From Pseudodesulfovibrio nedwellii (GTDB lineage: Bacteria; Desulfobacterota; Desulfovibrionia; Desulfovibrionales; Desulfovibrionaceae), in the NCBI RefSeq assembly GCF_027923765.1, contig NZ_AP026709.1, positions 2,599,501 through 2,663,500 of the forward strand: a DNA stretch of 64,000 bases, read 5' to 3'. The notes under the pieces were generated by a model. The model worked only from the letters and a program-made list of their open reading frames with translations. It had not been told where the DNA came from and ran no database searches. Numbering within the stretch: the first letter of the stretch is position 1; the number at the start of each line of letters is the position of its first letter. The translations under genes and the position numbers were made by a program. This document shows, piece after piece, positions 55,872 to 64,000 of the stretch.

Positions 55872-57335
55872 ATGACTGACAATGAAGCTGTCGATATCCT
55901 AGCTGAAATTGAACGGGAAATGGATGTGACAAACCTCCTTTTTCGGGGGATGCGTGTATGGCCTTTGATTCGTCAGCGCCTTTGGGCCAACTTTCTCAAT
56001 CCATATTTACACAGTCTTTCGTTGCCAAAAGAGTCTAGGCGTGAAGTTCGTTTTGATTTGTCTGAAGAGACGCTGCATTTGTTACAGCAGGCGGGCCCGA
56101 AGGACGTGGTCTTTATTTCGCGGCCACAGGACAACAATGAATTGCTTCGTGGTAAGCGGTATAATCGATTTGTTGATCCTCTCATGGAAATCCTTCCAGA
56201 GGAACTGTCAGGCATAAAACTGGAGATGGATGAGGAACAGGACGATACCGACAGCGATATCCCGTCATTGTCCATTATGGGGGAGATGAAGGTCTCCGGG
56301 CCGTTCCCTGAAGAAAATATAACCGGTTTTAAAAGACTGAATCGGATTCTTTCTCGAATATGCTCCCTTCAACTCGATCAGGATATCATCATCAAGGATG
56401 CTCTCGTTGCTCGAGCTTATGCCGACATGTACGGTATCTTTCTGGATAAGTTGCAACCCAAGGCTGTGATGTTGGTTTGTTACTACCATGTCCCCATGAA
56501 CGGGTTGGCTCTTGCTTGTCGTGAGAGAGGGATCGTTTGTGTGGATTTGCAGCATGGCAGACAGGGCAGGTTTCATGGCGCATATACGCATTGGACAGTT
56601 TTTCCGAAGTATGGTTGGGAATTTTGTGCTTCACACTTCTGGTGTTGGGGTGAGCCTACCGAAGCGGACATGAAACGACATCTTCCAAAAGGAAAGGAAG
56701 GGCTCCCGCAATTTGTGGTCGGAGGGTATCCTTGGTTGGGGATGTGTGCCAATGGAGACGCCTTGGACCAGAAGGCTGAAACCCGACAAGTTGAAGAGTT
56801 GGTTCAGGGGAGGACTGCTATTTTGGTGACTCTTCAACTGCTGTGGGAGGACATGATTGAGGAGATCGGGCGGGCAATACAGATTTCGCCACCAGATTGG
56901 ATTTGGCTGATTCGTATGCACCCAAAGCAAATAGAGAAAATTGACGAAGTCAAAAAGCAGCTTTCCTCAGTATCGGGTTGTTACGAAATCGAAGCTGCGT
57001 CCTCCCTGCCATTATATCTGTTGTTGAAAAAAAGTTGTTGTCATGTGACCAGTTTTTCTACGTGTTGTTTTGAAGCATTGCATTTTGATGTTCCCACTGT
57101 TCTTTCGGGCGAAAGTGGGGCCATTTTGTATAAAGAATATGTTGATGATGGAACTTTTTTACACGCTATGACCGGCGAGCAGATACAGAAAAATGTGGCC
57201 AGAATGGAGACAGTTAAAGAGTGCTCCGGGATGGATTGTATTGAAACTTCTTCGCATATTGCCATTAAAGCAATTGAAACGATTCTGAGTCAGAAAATAG
57301 TTAAATTTGTTCCTTTCAAGGTTACCGGAGAATAA
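55872..57335 (+). CDS. Large glycosyltransferase-like protein, family not recognised
   Basis: 487 residues. An N-terminal helix-rich third (RVWPLIRQRLW), an acidic linker (about 115-135, EEQDDTDSD), and a C-terminal GT-B-like part: VCVDLQHGRQGRFHGAYTHW, then WLIRMHPKQIEK, TSFSTCCFEALHFDVPTVLSGESG. The HP and ST-FEAL motifs resemble capsule and teichoic-acid transferases. No TM helices. I cannot name a donor or acceptor. Confidence 0.55.
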   Translation: MTDNEAVDILAEIEREMDVTNLLFRGMRVWPLIRQRLWANFLNPYLHSLSLPKESRREVRFDLSEETLHLLQQAGPKDVVFISRPQDNNELLRGKRYNRFVDPLMEILPEELSGIKLEMDEEQDDTDSDIPSLSIMGEMKVSGPFPEENITGFKRLNRILSRICSLQLDQDIIIKDALVARAYADMYGIFLDKLQPKAVMLVCYYHVPMNGLALACRERGIVCVDLQHGRQGRFHGAYTHWTVFPKYGWEFCASHFWCWGEPTEADMKRHLPKGKEGLPQFVVGGYPWLGMCANGDALDQKAETRQVEELVQGRTAILVTLQLLWEDMIEEIGRAIQISPPDWIWLIRMHPKQIEKIDEVKKQLSSVSGCYEIEAASSLPLYLLLKKSCCHVTSFSTCCFEALHFDVPTVLSGESGAILYKEYVDDGTFLHAMTGEQIQKNVARMETVKECSGMDCIETSSHIAIKAIETILSQKIVKFVPFKVTGE

Positions 57336-57338
57336 GGT

Positions 57339-57950
57339 ATGTCAAAAGAAGATATCAATATCCACGGGGGAATACGTACTATGGCCCCGGCGGTACGAAT
57401 CAGCAATCTTGCCCAGCGGTGTGTGACCGTGCCGGATGGCTGTTTTGTAGAATGTGGTGTGTGGCGCGGGGGGTGCCTCGCCGTTATGGCATCCATCGCC
57501 AACACGGATGGGCTTAACCGTGCTGTTTATGGATTCGATTCTTTTGAGGGTTTGCCCCCTCAGACCCCGGAAGACAGCGAGGATGGTCAGGAATTTGTCG
57601 GCATGTGCAGAGCGACTGAAGCGGAAGTGCATGAGACTTTTACGACGTGGGGTGTCTCTTTGGAGAACACTGTTTTGAAAAAAGGGTGGTTCAATGAGAC
57701 CATTCCTGAGGCAAGTAAAGACATGCCTTCTATCGCAGTCCTTCGCTTGGATGGTGATTGGTATGAATCTACGCTTACCTGTTTGGAATATTTGTATCCC
57801 AAGATAGTGCCGGGCGGCGTTATTATCGTGGATGATTATCTTACCTGGACAGGTTGCAAGAAGGCGGTCGATGAATATCGGGCACTCCACAAAATTGACA
57901 ATATTTTAATTGAAACTGATCCCTTGGGTGAAGTTTGGTGGACGAAGTAG
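57339..57950 (+). CDS. TylF-type O-methyltransferase
   Basis: 203 residues. FVECGVWRGGCLAVMASIAN is the SAM motif; LRLDGDWYESTLTCLEYLYPKIVPGGVIIVDDY carries the metal-binding Asp residues of macrocin-type enzymes. It probably O-methylates a deoxy sugar. GGAG and AAGG lie upstream; it starts 4 bp after the previous stop. Confidence 0.9.
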   Translation: MSKEDINIHGGIRTMAPAVRISNLAQRCVTVPDGCFVECGVWRGGCLAVMASIANTDGLNRAVYGFDSFEGLPPQTPEDSEDGQEFVGMCRATEAEVHETFTTWGVSLENTVLKKGWFNETIPEASKDMPSIAVLRLDGDWYESTLTCLEYLYPKIVPGGVIIVDDYLTWTGCKKAVDEYRALHKIDNILIETDPLGEVWWTK

Positions 57951-57965
57951 AGTGAGCGAGAGGTC

Positions 57966-59270
57966 ATGGTGAAAGTCGTCCACATTAGCCACGAGGATCA
58001 CGGTGGAGCGGGGTCCGCAGCGTACCGTCTGCACGGTGGTTTGCGTTCTCTTGGTGTGGATAGTTCCTTTTTGTCCATGGCTGCGGCGCATGAAGAACAA
58101 CATGTTCAACTTATCATGCCAGTCGATGGTGGCGTAGAGACGGATGGGGACATCCGGCGCAATCAGGAGTTCCAACAGGCTGTGGCCGCTTGGCAGGGGC
58201 TTGTGGACGGTTATCCCAATCGAGTCCGTGGAATGGAGATGTTTTCTTCACCTCTGGGTGTAGCCCCGTTGCTCAGGCAGTCTATCCCAGAAGCTACGGA
58301 TATTTTGCATTTTCATTGGGTGTCCGGTGTGGTCCCATTTCAAGCTCCGCAAGCTTGGCTTGAACAGTATCCCATTGTTTGGACCCTTCACGATATGAAT
58401 CCGTTTACCGGTGGCTGTCATTTTTCATTCGGATGCGACAAATACATGCAGGGTTGTGGTGATTGTCCCCAATTAGGCGGCGTTGGTGAGGATGATCATA
58501 GTCGTTCGATCCACGTTCAAAAAATGAACAGCTATGAATCTTTGGATATTACTTGTGTTTCTCCAAGCCGTTGGATGTGCGACCGGGTAGCAAGAAGTTC
58601 TTTGCTTGGAAGCCGAAGACAGGAAGTCATTCATAACGGTGTGGATTTGGATGTTTTTCACCGTAGCGAGGATGCCAGGGCAAGAGAAGGCGTCTTTTCC
58701 AATGATGATTTTGTGCTTCTTTTTGGTACGGATTCAGGAGGGGGGCGCAAGGGTTTTGAATATTTGCTCAATGCCTTGCGTGAGCTTGTGAACCAAGAGG
58801 GTGGAGAAAGGGTGAAGCTTGCCGTTTTCGGTAAGGACCCCGGTATCACACTGTGTGATATTACCCTCCCTGTAACGTATTTGGGGTACGCGAATGATGC
58901 CGCGCGGTTGGTAGATATATATTCTATGGCGGACGCATTGATTCTCTCTTCCGTGGAGGATAACTTACCGAATGTCGTCACGGAAGCACAGGCCTGCGGG
59001 TTGCCGGTAATTGCTTTTGGTGTGGGTGGAGTGCCGGAGCAGATAGAGCATAGGGAGACAGGGTACCTTGCCCGTCCCAAGGATTTTCATGATCTCCATC
59101 AAGGTATTCATTGGGCGATGGAGAGGCCTGACAGGGTTGAGGTGGCTGAAACGTGTAGGGCAAACGCCGAGGCCCGTTTTAACCATTTGAGTCGGGCGCG
59201 AGAAATGATGGTTTTATATGAATCCATACTGGCTCGTTCCAGTGGGAAAACCCTTAAGAGGGATGCGTGA
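57966..59270 (+). CDS. Family 4 glycosyltransferase
   Basis: 434 residues, GT-B. HISHEDHGGAGSAAYRLHGGL at the N-terminus, then VWTLHDMNPFTGGCHFSFGCDKYMQGCGDCPQLG, a Cys-rich acceptor-side loop typical of this subfamily, and the C-terminal LILSSVEDNLPNVVTEAQACGLPVIAF with the E-x7-E donor motif. Cytoplasmic; donor unknown. Confidence 0.92.
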   Translation: MVKVVHISHEDHGGAGSAAYRLHGGLRSLGVDSSFLSMAAAHEEQHVQLIMPVDGGVETDGDIRRNQEFQQAVAAWQGLVDGYPNRVRGMEMFSSPLGVAPLLRQSIPEATDILHFHWVSGVVPFQAPQAWLEQYPIVWTLHDMNPFTGGCHFSFGCDKYMQGCGDCPQLGGVGEDDHSRSIHVQKMNSYESLDITCVSPSRWMCDRVARSSLLGSRRQEVIHNGVDLDVFHRSEDARAREGVFSNDDFVLLFGTDSGGGRKGFEYLLNALRELVNQEGGERVKLAVFGKDPGITLCDITLPVTYLGYANDAARLVDIYSMADALILSSVEDNLPNVVTEAQACGLPVIAFGVGGVPEQIEHRETGYLARPKDFHDLHQGIHWAMERPDRVEVAETCRANAEARFNHLSRAREMMVLYESILARSSGKTLKRDA

Positions 59271-59273
59271 ATA

Positions 59274-60116
59274 ATGCTAAGTAATTTGACCGTAGCTGAT
59301 CTTGATGGCGGAATTAATTTTGTCGATATTGGCTGTAGTGGTGATTTGGACAAAAAATGGGAGCCGGTGTCAGGGCTTATCAATTATGTGGGATTTGATC
59401 CCAATGAGGAAGAATGTCGTCGGCTAAACGCGGAACCGTCATCGTTTAATTCGAGGCTGTTTGTGCCCTTTGCGGTGCATGACGGAAAAGAGCATTCCCT
59501 TTATAAGACGCATTCAATTTATTGTTACTCACTTTTGGAACCCAACATGCCTTGGCTTGATCGATTCGCTTACAATAATTTGTTCCAAGTGGAAGGTACC
59601 GAACAAGTTCAGACGCACCGACTCGACGATGTTGACGCCATCAAACCTATAAATGTTGATGTTATCAAAGTGGATTCGCAGGGGTTGGACAAGCGGATAT
59701 TGGAAAATGGGCAACGTTTGGTCGATCAGGCCTTGTACATTGAGGCTGAACCCGGTTTTACGGAGAATTATGTTGGGGAAGATACGTTTACTGATGTGGA
59801 TGTTTTTTTGCGAAACCGAGGCTTGCGCCTGTTTGACTTGGAATTATTTCGTTCCGCTCGAAACAACCCTTTGGGAAAAGTAAGCCCCAAACAGCAACTC
59901 ATGTGGTGTCAAGGAGTGTGGTTACATGATCTTGTAGCTCCCTCCGTCGTCTTCCAGCCGTTAACGCGGGCCAAAGCTTTGAAAGCGTTACTGATATGCG
60001 CGATTGGGGACTTTCTTGATTATGGGTATGAATTGGCGGCTTTTTTCCATGGCAAAGGGCTGATCGACGATAACGAATTTAAGAGTCTTTCTGAAAAAAA
60101 GACATGGGAATTGTAA
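59274..60116 (+). CDS. FkbM-family methyltransferase
   Basis: 280 residues. INFVDIGCSGDLDKKW is the SAM motif, NYVGFDPNEEE the ribose-binding loop and INVDVIKVDSQGLDKRILENG the FkbM core. The C-terminus is helical. It starts right after the glycosyltransferase stop and most likely methylates a sugar added by it. Confidence 0.9.
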   Translation: MLSNLTVADLDGGINFVDIGCSGDLDKKWEPVSGLINYVGFDPNEEECRRLNAEPSSFNSRLFVPFAVHDGKEHSLYKTHSIYCYSLLEPNMPWLDRFAYNNLFQVEGTEQVQTHRLDDVDAIKPINVDVIKVDSQGLDKRILENGQRLVDQALYIEAEPGFTENYVGEDTFTDVDVFLRNRGLRLFDLELFRSARNNPLGKVSPKQQLMWCQGVWLHDLVAPSVVFQPLTRAKALKALLICAIGDFLDYGYELAAFFHGKGLIDDNEFKSLSEKKTWEL

Positions 60117-60170
60117 GTGTTTAAATTATTGTTGTCGGATAACAGCCATCCAAATGGGGAAAGGTAGTAC

Positions 60171-61325
60171 ATGAAAATAGGAGCCCTTGTTCCCGCTCGC
60201 ATTGGGTCTTGCCGGGTGCCCAAAAAGAACATTCGAAAGTTAATGGGCAAGCCCCTGCTGTTTTGGACGTTGGATGCAATTCTTGAGGCGGATTGTTTTG
60301 ATGATGTCTGCGTTTCCACAGAAAGTGAAATTATAGCCAGTCTTGTGCGGGAATACTACGGTCCTCATCGAGTCCGGATACAAAATCGACCTGAAGAGTT
60401 GGCGACGAACACCGCTCCGATGAAAAATGTTGTCGCGCATTATCTGGAGTCTGTTCCTGATGTGGAATTTTATGGAGTGTTTTTGCCGACATATCCTTTC
60501 CGTCGGTCAGAGAAAATTCAAAACGCCTGTCGTCAATTGCATTCCGGTCATTTGGTGCGTGCTTTGGCGGTGACGGAGACCTCGCGTGCTTCGCGGGATT
60601 TGTATTACCCCGTGAAAGAAGGTGTGAAGCCGTTTTTCAGGCCTCCGGTCGTGTGTCTGCCCTATATGTCGGCATGCTACACCTTTGATCATAGGGATTT
60701 AGCCAATTCCATATGGCGACGCATGGGCTATACGACATTTGAGCGTGTCTTGAAGATTCCGGTCAGCAGAGAAGAGAATATAGATATTGACACGGAAGAC
60801 GATTTTCGCGTTGCGCAGGCGGTGGCTTCCGGGGCGCGTTTTAAAGTGCGCAAAAGTATTATGCACAGGACTTCTATAGGAGACATTTTGCTTCCGGAAG
60901 GAGTTGATGTCACAGCCTTCAGTAACTATCTTGGTGACCGGTTGCCTTCGCCGTCTTCACCTGTTCTTTGCTTAAAAACTTCGGAGAAACCTTCATTCAT
61001 GTATACGATCAGTGATGCCGATTCGCTGGCGTACTTTTGTTCGGATGAAGCCTCTAAAAATTATAGCGCGACCACTGTGATTCGTAAAACCGCAAATAAT
61101 AGTGACCAACCACAACATTATGTGCAAAGTTCATATTATCGGGTTCTTCCGAAGAATGGCGTGTTTAATATTGATACTATGGAACCCCCTCGTTATCATC
61201 CTGGTAACGATGGTCCTTGGCCGACAGACGAGTGTGTGCCCTGGGATAGGGTAATCCATATGGAAGATATGAGAAAACAACCCTTTTATGTGTCACCCGT
61301 CGAACTTGTGACACCTGAAAAATAG
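60171..61325 (+). CDS. Second NeuA-like cytidylyltransferase with long C-terminal extension
   Basis: 384 residues, against about 230 for copy 1. Residues 1-220 are a NeuA-type nucleotidyltransferase: VPARIGSCRVPKKNIRKLMGKPLLFWTLDAI, VCVSTESE, FLPTYPFRRSE, ENIDIDTEDDF. Residues about 230-384 are an unassigned domain (GDILLPEGVDVTAFSNYLGDRLPSPSSP, TECVPWDRVIHM-like tail) that I do not recognise. It is the last gene of the island, after a 54-bp gap. Confidence 0.8.
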   Translation: MKIGALVPARIGSCRVPKKNIRKLMGKPLLFWTLDAILEADCFDDVCVSTESEIIASLVREYYGPHRVRIQNRPEELATNTAPMKNVVAHYLESVPDVEFYGVFLPTYPFRRSEKIQNACRQLHSGHLVRALAVTETSRASRDLYYPVKEGVKPFFRPPVVCLPYMSACYTFDHRDLANSIWRRMGYTTFERVLKIPVSREENIDIDTEDDFRVAQAVASGARFKVRKSIMHRTSIGDILLPEGVDVTAFSNYLGDRLPSPSSPVLCLKTSEKPSFMYTISDADSLAYFCSDEASKNYSATTVIRKTANNSDQPQHYVQSSYYRVLPKNGVFNIDTMEPPRYHPGNDGPWPTDECVPWDRVIHMEDMRKQPFYVSPVELVTPEK

Positions 61326-61391
61326 CGGAGTTTTTGATTATCGCAACCGAGAGTTCGAGGCGAATCCTAGACAATACATGAGGCAGTCTTT

Positions 61392-62789
61392 TTAATCCGT
61401 TTGAATTTGATAAGCCTTGAGCTTGCGGTAAAGAGAACTTCGTTCAATGCCTATGGCTTTGGCGAGTTGTGAGATGTTGCCATCAAACTCCTTGAGTTTT
61501 GTTTCAAGGAAGCGTGCTTCGAAGTCTGCCCGTGCCTGCTTGAGGTCCGTGGAACCACCTGCAATCATGTCATCTATTGGTGCGGCTTCACTCGGTTTGG
61601 TCTCAGTGGCTATTGGGTTGTCCTTGGTGTACTCGGGTGGCAACCGGTCTGTTGTGACAGTGTCTCCTGCATGCATGATGAACATGCGTTCCACAAAGTT
61701 TTTGAGTTCGCGAACATTACCTGGCCAACGATAACGTTTCAAGGTGTCGATGGCGGCAGGGGCGAAGGTTATGGGCTTGAAGCCATGCTGTTTGACGAGA
61801 ATGTCGATGAAATCGTTGATGAGTAACGGAATATCCTCGACCCGGTCCCGTAAGGGCGGCAACTCTAACGGGAAGACTTTGAGTCGATAGTAGAGATCTT
61901 CACGGAAATTTCCCGCTTTAATCTCCTTGGCAAGGTCTTTGTTTGTGGCTGCAATCACTCGTACATCAACGGTTATTGTCTTTCGTCCACCGACGTGTTC
62001 GAATTGTTGTTCCTGAAGAATGCGTAAGATTTTGGCCTGTGTTTTAAGACTCATATCGCCGATTTCATCGAGAAAAAGAATGGAACCATTAGCGAGTTCG
62101 AATTTGCCTTCCTGAGCTTTGTCCGCACCAGTGAATGCTCCTTTTTCGTGTCCGAATAATTCGGATTCAATGAGTTCTTCAGGGATTGCGGCGCAGTTGA
62201 CTGCGACCAGCGGTCGGTCAGCTCGGCCGGACTGATTGTGGATAGAGCGTGCCACAATCTCTTTGCCTGTTCCATTTTCTCCTGTGATAAGCACCCATGA
62301 GTCGGTGGGAGCGACCCTTCCAATGACCTGGTTGAGCGTGTCAATGGCTTCTGATTTTCCGGTGAGGCTGACGGGTTGCTCAGAGGATATGCGGGTCTTG
62401 AGTGCGATGTTTTCCTGACGCAGGCGTGAAAATTCTAGGCCGTTGCGAGAAGAAACAACGACTTTTTCGAGGGAAAGAGGTTTTTCGATGAAATCGAAGG
62501 CGCCTTTTTTCAAGGCTTGGACTGCGGTTTCAATAGTGCCATGTCCAGAAATCATTATAACAGGCAAGCCTTCATAATCTCTGGAAATGGTATCGAGAAC
62601 TTCGAGTCCGTCCATACCGGGCAACCAAATATCAAGAAAAATGAGATCCGGGATGTCTGTACCAAGAATTTCAAGACCTTGTTCGCCGGTTTCGGCTTCG
62701 GAAACTTTAAGTCCTTCATCCTCAAGAATTCCGCGTAGGGAGAGGCGGATACCCTCTTCGTCATCGATAATCAGTATTTTTTCACCCAT
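61392..62789 (-). CDS. NtrX-like sigma-54-dependent response regulator
   Basis: About 465 residues: receiver domain with phospho-Asp53 (LIFLDIWLPGMDG), AAA+ sigma-54 activator domain (GENGTGKEIVARSIH Walker A, GAFTGA loop, LFLDEIGDMS Walker B) and a C-terminal Fis-type HTH (GNISQLAKAIGIERSSLYRKLKAY). AAGGAAAT lies before the ATG at 62789; a longer frame to 62840 lacks one. It converges with the glycan island. The probable sensor is the NtrY-like kinase at 26850. Confidence 0.93.
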   Translation of the reverse strand: MGEKILIIDDEEGIRLSLRGILEDEGLKVSEAETGEQGLEILGTDIPDLIFLDIWLPGMDGLEVLDTISRDYEGLPVIMISGHGTIETAVQALKKGAFDFIEKPLSLEKVVVSSRNGLEFSRLRQENIALKTRISSEQPVSLTGKSEAIDTLNQVIGRVAPTDSWVLITGENGTGKEIVARSIHNQSGRADRPLVAVNCAAIPEELIESELFGHEKGAFTGADKAQEGKFELANGSILFLDEIGDMSLKTQAKILRILQEQQFEHVGGRKTITVDVRVIAATNKDLAKEIKAGNFREDLYYRLKVFPLELPPLRDRVEDIPLLINDFIDILVKQHGFKPITFAPAAIDTLKRYRWPGNVRELKNFVERMFIMHAGDTVTTDRLPPEYTKDNPIATETKPSEAAPIDDMIAGGSTDLKQARADFEARFLETKLKEFDGNISQLAKAIGIERSSLYRKLKAYQIQTD

Positions 62790-62884
62790 TGGTATTTCCT
62801 TGCGTAGTGTCGTGACAAAATAGAGTACGAACCTCGTCATCTTATAGATGACAGTGGCCTATGATTCAAGTCGGTGTGTGTTTT

Positions 62885-64000
62885 TTAGAAATCCCAGTGT
62901 TTTTTACGCAATAGGGAGTATGACCGCATTCCGTGAACCATTTCTGCCAGTGGGGAGTTTGCGGCATTGACGAACCAGCGCAGAGTGCGAGGCCCGAAGA
63001 GTTTGACGGATCGAAATAAGAGCCAACGTAACCGGTCAGCTCCTTTGAGTTCCGGTATGATTTGTTGATGAAGCCGTTGTGTATAGAGCGGTATAGGATC
63101 TGTATTCGTGGCAAGACCGTGGGCGACGGATTCGCCTGCGTACATGCCGGAACAGAGCGCAAAGAAAATGCCTTCGCCGAATAACGGTTCAACCAAACCT
63201 CCGGCATCCCCAGCCAGAAGCGTCACTCCGTGAGTTGGCGTTTCAAGGTAGTTTCCATATGGCAAAGGGTGTCCTTGAAAGTCTGAACTATTCTGGCTTT
63301 TTATATCAAGAAAATTTAGAAAATTTTTAAACAGACTGGAAAAGTTGGCGTTCTTATGTTTGAGGCCGCAAATGCCCACAATAATTTTGTCGCGATTGGG
63401 AAAGACCCAACCATACCCGGCTTCCATGAATCCGATGTACAGTTCCGGGTCATCAATTGGTCGTGGGAACTGGTTTTTGTCGAGGTGGATTTCAATGGTG
63501 GGCGCCATGAATTTTCGCATTCGTTCACGATCAATATGAGGAAAAGAACGACGAACCACCGAGTTGGCGCCATCTGCTCCGATGATGAAACGTCCAGAGA
63601 AGGTGTCACCGGATGTGCAGGTAACGACTCCATGCATTGGGTCGGAAGATGTGATCTGCATGTTTTGAAAAATGTCAGCTCCGGCATTTTGGGCTTTATA
63701 GAGCAGGTGTTGGTCGAAAATCTTTCGGTCCACGAAGTGAAACGAGTAGGGCATGAGCCCCTTGGTCAGCAAGCCGGAAAAAGAATGGATGGCGTATCGG
63801 TCTGAGGTATGGTTGATGGCATCAATGTCGGCAAGGGAGTCCGGGGTTTCCCCAAATAGATGCTTGAGGAGTTTGACGGATTTCCATGTGAGTAAACCGC
63901 CACACAATTTTTTGCGTGGAAATTCGGCGCGGTCGAGGATGGCCACGCGGAATCCCTGTCGGGCGAGTGAAAAACCGGCGGCACTACCCGCAAGAGAGCC
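62885..64000 (-). CDS. FAD-dependent geranylgeranyl-reductase-like oxidoreductase, 5' end outside window
   Basis: The frame is open to the right edge: the last 18 visible codons encode the start of the dinucleotide-binding fold, with AGSAAGFSLARQGFRVAILDR. Then CGGLLTWKSV, IGADGANSVVRRSF (ribose/FAD GADG motif), GWVFPNRDKIIVGI and VTLLAGDAGGLVEPLFGEGIFFA are typical of geranylgeranyl reductase/FixC-like flavoproteins. It may saturate isoprenoid chains or tetrapyrroles. About 372 codons are visible. Confidence 0.88.
   Translation of the reverse strand, partial: GSLAGSAAGFSLARQGFRVAILDRAEFPRKKLCGGLLTWKSVKLLKHLFGETPDSLADIDAINHTSDRYAIHSFSGLLTKGLMPYSFHFVDRKIFDQHLLYKAQNAGADIFQNMQITSSDPMHGVVTCTSGDTFSGRFIIGADGANSVVRRSFPHIDRERMRKFMAPTIEIHLDKNQFPRPIDDPELYIGFMEAGYGWVFPNRDKIIVGICGLKHKNANFSSLFKNFLNFLDIKSQNSSDFQGHPLPYGNYLETPTHGVTLLAGDAGGLVEPLFGEGIFFALCSGMYAGESVAHGLATNTDPIPLYTQRLHQQIIPELKGADRLRWLLFRSVKLFGPRTLRWFVNAANSPLAEMVHGMRSYSLLRKKHWDF

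Noticed and set aside
1-64000. CRISPR array or IS element
   Set aside because: No regularly spaced direct repeats and no transposase were seen; the only recombinase is the tyrosine integrase.

Overview
The window looks like a chromosomal segment of a free-living, motile, anaerobic deltaproteobacterium of the Desulfovibrio/Pseudodesulfovibrio type. This rests on gene content and style: two HBM-type chemoreceptors, a cytoplasmic molybdopterin oxidoreductase, an NtrY/NtrX pair, NhaB, a secreted DUF4390 protein, an M16C presequence-type protease, strong GGAG-type ribosome sites and crisp Rho-independent terminators. No 16S gene or species marker is present, so this is inference.

Layout. (1) 1-3.0 kb is an accessory module: the 3' part of a McrC-like (DUF2357 plus PD-(D/E)XK nuclease) restriction subunit and a tyrosine integrase, next to tRNA-Phe(GAA). 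(2) 3.3-6.3 kb holds a molybdopterin oxidoreductase and a divergent MarR regulator, separated by a perfect 22-bp-arm palindrome. (3) 6.6-11.3 kb holds two convergent chemoreceptor genes, one with a consensus sigma-54 promoter, and a small ORF. (4) 11.4-15.8 kb holds a structured, terminator-ending RNA candidate, nhaB, a left-handed beta-helix protein and a secreted protein. (5) 16.0-19.9 kb is a complete deoxyribonucleoside salvage operon (cdd-deoC-pdp-deoB). (6) 20-21.5 kb is an SPFH/NfeD membrane pair. (7) 22.1-25.1 kb is an ArsR-controlled operon: permease, CxxC mini-redoxin, exported thioredoxin, CcdA-like electron carrier. (8) 25.2-35.0 kb is housekeeping: UspA, DUF4390 plus NtrY-like kinase, YfcH-like epimerase, peroxiredoxin, PreP-like protease, methyltransferase, and a gap rich in palindromes and repeats. 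(9) 35.4-61.3 kb is a 25-gene, entirely plus-strand glycan island. (10) 61.4-64 kb holds an NtrX-like sigma-54 activator and a geranylgeranyl-reductase-like flavoprotein cut by the window edge.

The glycan island is the most interesting part. It makes GDP-6-deoxy sugars (gmd, fcl) and at least one nonulosonic (sialic/legionaminic-type) acid: hydrolysing epimerase, two NeuB-family synthases, two NeuA-family cytidylyltransferases, and an SDR. It also carries an amidotransferase with dedicated HisF/HisH-like partners, the set expected for acetamidino decoration, three radical SAM proteins, an APH-fold kinase, several glycosyltransferases and four methyltransferases. No flippase, polymerase or ABC exporter is visible, so cytoplasmic protein (flagellin) glycosylation is favoured over O-antigen export. 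Four observations there deserve follow-up: the divergent second NeuB, the radical SAM protein with a SPASM-like segment at its N-terminus, the long NeuA fusion, and the kinase embedded between them.
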